Positions 13,001 through 13,427 of a stretch of 13,427 nucleotides of DNA are shown here, piece by piece. Location: the NCBI GenBank assembly GCA_937902115.1, contig CALGSR010000385.1:1-13427 (forward strand), read 5' to 3'. A model generated the notes under the pieces. The model had not been told where the DNA came from and made no database searches. It was given only the letters and a program-made list of their open reading frames with translations. Each line of letters starts with the position of its first letter. Position 1 is the stretch's first letter. This DNA is from an uncultured Bacillus sp. (GTDB taxonomy: Bacteria > Bacillota > Bacilli > Bacillales > Cytobacillaceae). A program made the translations under genes and the position numbers.

Positions 13001-13427
13001 TTAACTGTCTGCTTTTAAAAGCTCAATCTTATCATGGAAGGAATAATTCTTTTTAAAATGATTCGAAATACTTCTCCAATTACTATAATTGGACTTTTCT
13101 TTATTAAACTTTTTCGGGAACGTTAAAACTGTGTCATATTTTGGTTTTTCTGTTTTAAAGCGATACCCTCTTCTTGCTATCACACAGGCAACTGAACCAT
13201 GCGAACTTAAGCCATAACGGGCCATGAATTTCATCTGACCGATTTGACTCGTGTAAGCCGGATTGGCATATTGGAGATAGACCCCTGCCTTCTTTGCTTT
13301 TGTTTCTATCATACTTTTAAATGTCCCTTGTCAAGCAGTCGATCTCATTCGCTTTGTTTCATTCTTCTTTGTCCATGAGGAGTTCGAACAAATTGTGCTT
13401 TTCCATTCCTATCCCATCTCTGTAGCG
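13001..13427 (-). pseudogene. tnpB: TnpB-like (IS200/IS605-type) C-terminal fragment, frameshifted and cut by the window edge
   Basis: The minus-strand frame 13312-13001 gives 103 residues with ETKAKKAGVYLQYANPAYTSQIG, KFMARYGLSSHGS and ACVIARRG, the pattern of the C-terminal RuvC region of TnpB-related proteins. Upstream the homology continues in another frame (RWDRNGKAQ, RTPHGQRRMKQSE, a TGA at 13347-13345, then DRLLDKGHLKV), so at least one frameshift near 13312-13325 and one in-frame stop break it. The usual zinc-finger cysteines after YTSQ are absent and the RuvC-III aspartate motif (normally D-x-N-A-A) reads SHGSVAC, as in the divergent TnpB-related branch. The gene is cut by the right edge. 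TnpB proteins are RNA-guided nucleases that maintain their element; this copy is dead at least by frame. Confidence 0.65.

Noticed and set aside
1..13427. CRISPR array, tRNA or rRNA genes
   Set aside because: No regularly spaced direct repeats, no cloverleaf ending in a tRNA-type TTC loop (GGTTCAAACC at 4799-4808 is part of a repeat hairpin, not a tRNA T-arm with the rest present), and no rRNA-like sequence.

Overview
The window comes from a low-GC, endospore-forming member of the Bacillaceae. The evidence is a near-canonical Spo0F, an RNA polymerase delta subunit with a long Asp/Glu tail, a Bacillus-type pyrG leader attenuator, strong GGAGG ribosome binding sites with frequent TTG starts, and the gene order acyl-CoA dehydrogenase - rpoE - pyrG - spo0F - fbaA - tal, which is the order known from Bacillus subtilis and relatives. 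The species cannot be named from this.

Left part (1-3620): two tandem paralogous acyl-CoA dehydrogenases (mmgC-like and acdA), then a TetR/AcrR regulator that probably controls them, then a small two-pass membrane protein. Together these look like the end of a fatty-acid degradation operon with its own regulator.

Middle part (3621-9368): the conserved housekeeping block. It holds rpoE (delta), pyrG (CTP synthase), spo0F (sporulation phosphorelay), fbaA (class II fructose-bisphosphate aldolase) and tal (fructose-6-phosphate aldolase-like transaldolase). Regulation can be read directly. The pyrG promoter starts its transcript at GGGCTC and is followed by a C/T-rich terminator hairpin, the arrangement used for CTP-sensitive reiterative-transcription attenuation. 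spo0F has a good sigma-H promoter match, an upstream sigma-A candidate and a Spo0A-box-like site. Two anomalies stand out. The pyrG leader carries an extra structured repeat element between attenuator and start codon. tal is a pseudogene: an internal deletion of about 100 nt shifts the frame and removes the Schiff-base lysine segment.

Right part (9369-13427): instead of the usual murA/rho continuation there is a worn accessory segment. A 739-bp gene-free stretch carries a nested hairpin with a T-run (possible small RNA), a 13-bp inverted repeat and a GC-rich MITE-like repeat of about 190 bp. Then come an intact glycerate kinase (glxK) with its own terminator, a truncated CdaR-type sugar-diacid regulator fused out of frame to a D-2-hydroxyacid dehydrogenase that lacks both ends, and, on the minus strand, a broken TnpB-like (IS200/IS605-type) fragment with a structured downstream region. 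The right part reads as a glycerate-utilisation locus eroded by deletions and mobile elements.

No convincing new defence or biosynthetic system is visible. The items most worth a second look are the structured repeat in the pyrG leader, the nested-hairpin RNA candidate at 9550-9680, and the degenerate TnpB-like relic with its possible guide-RNA-like flank.
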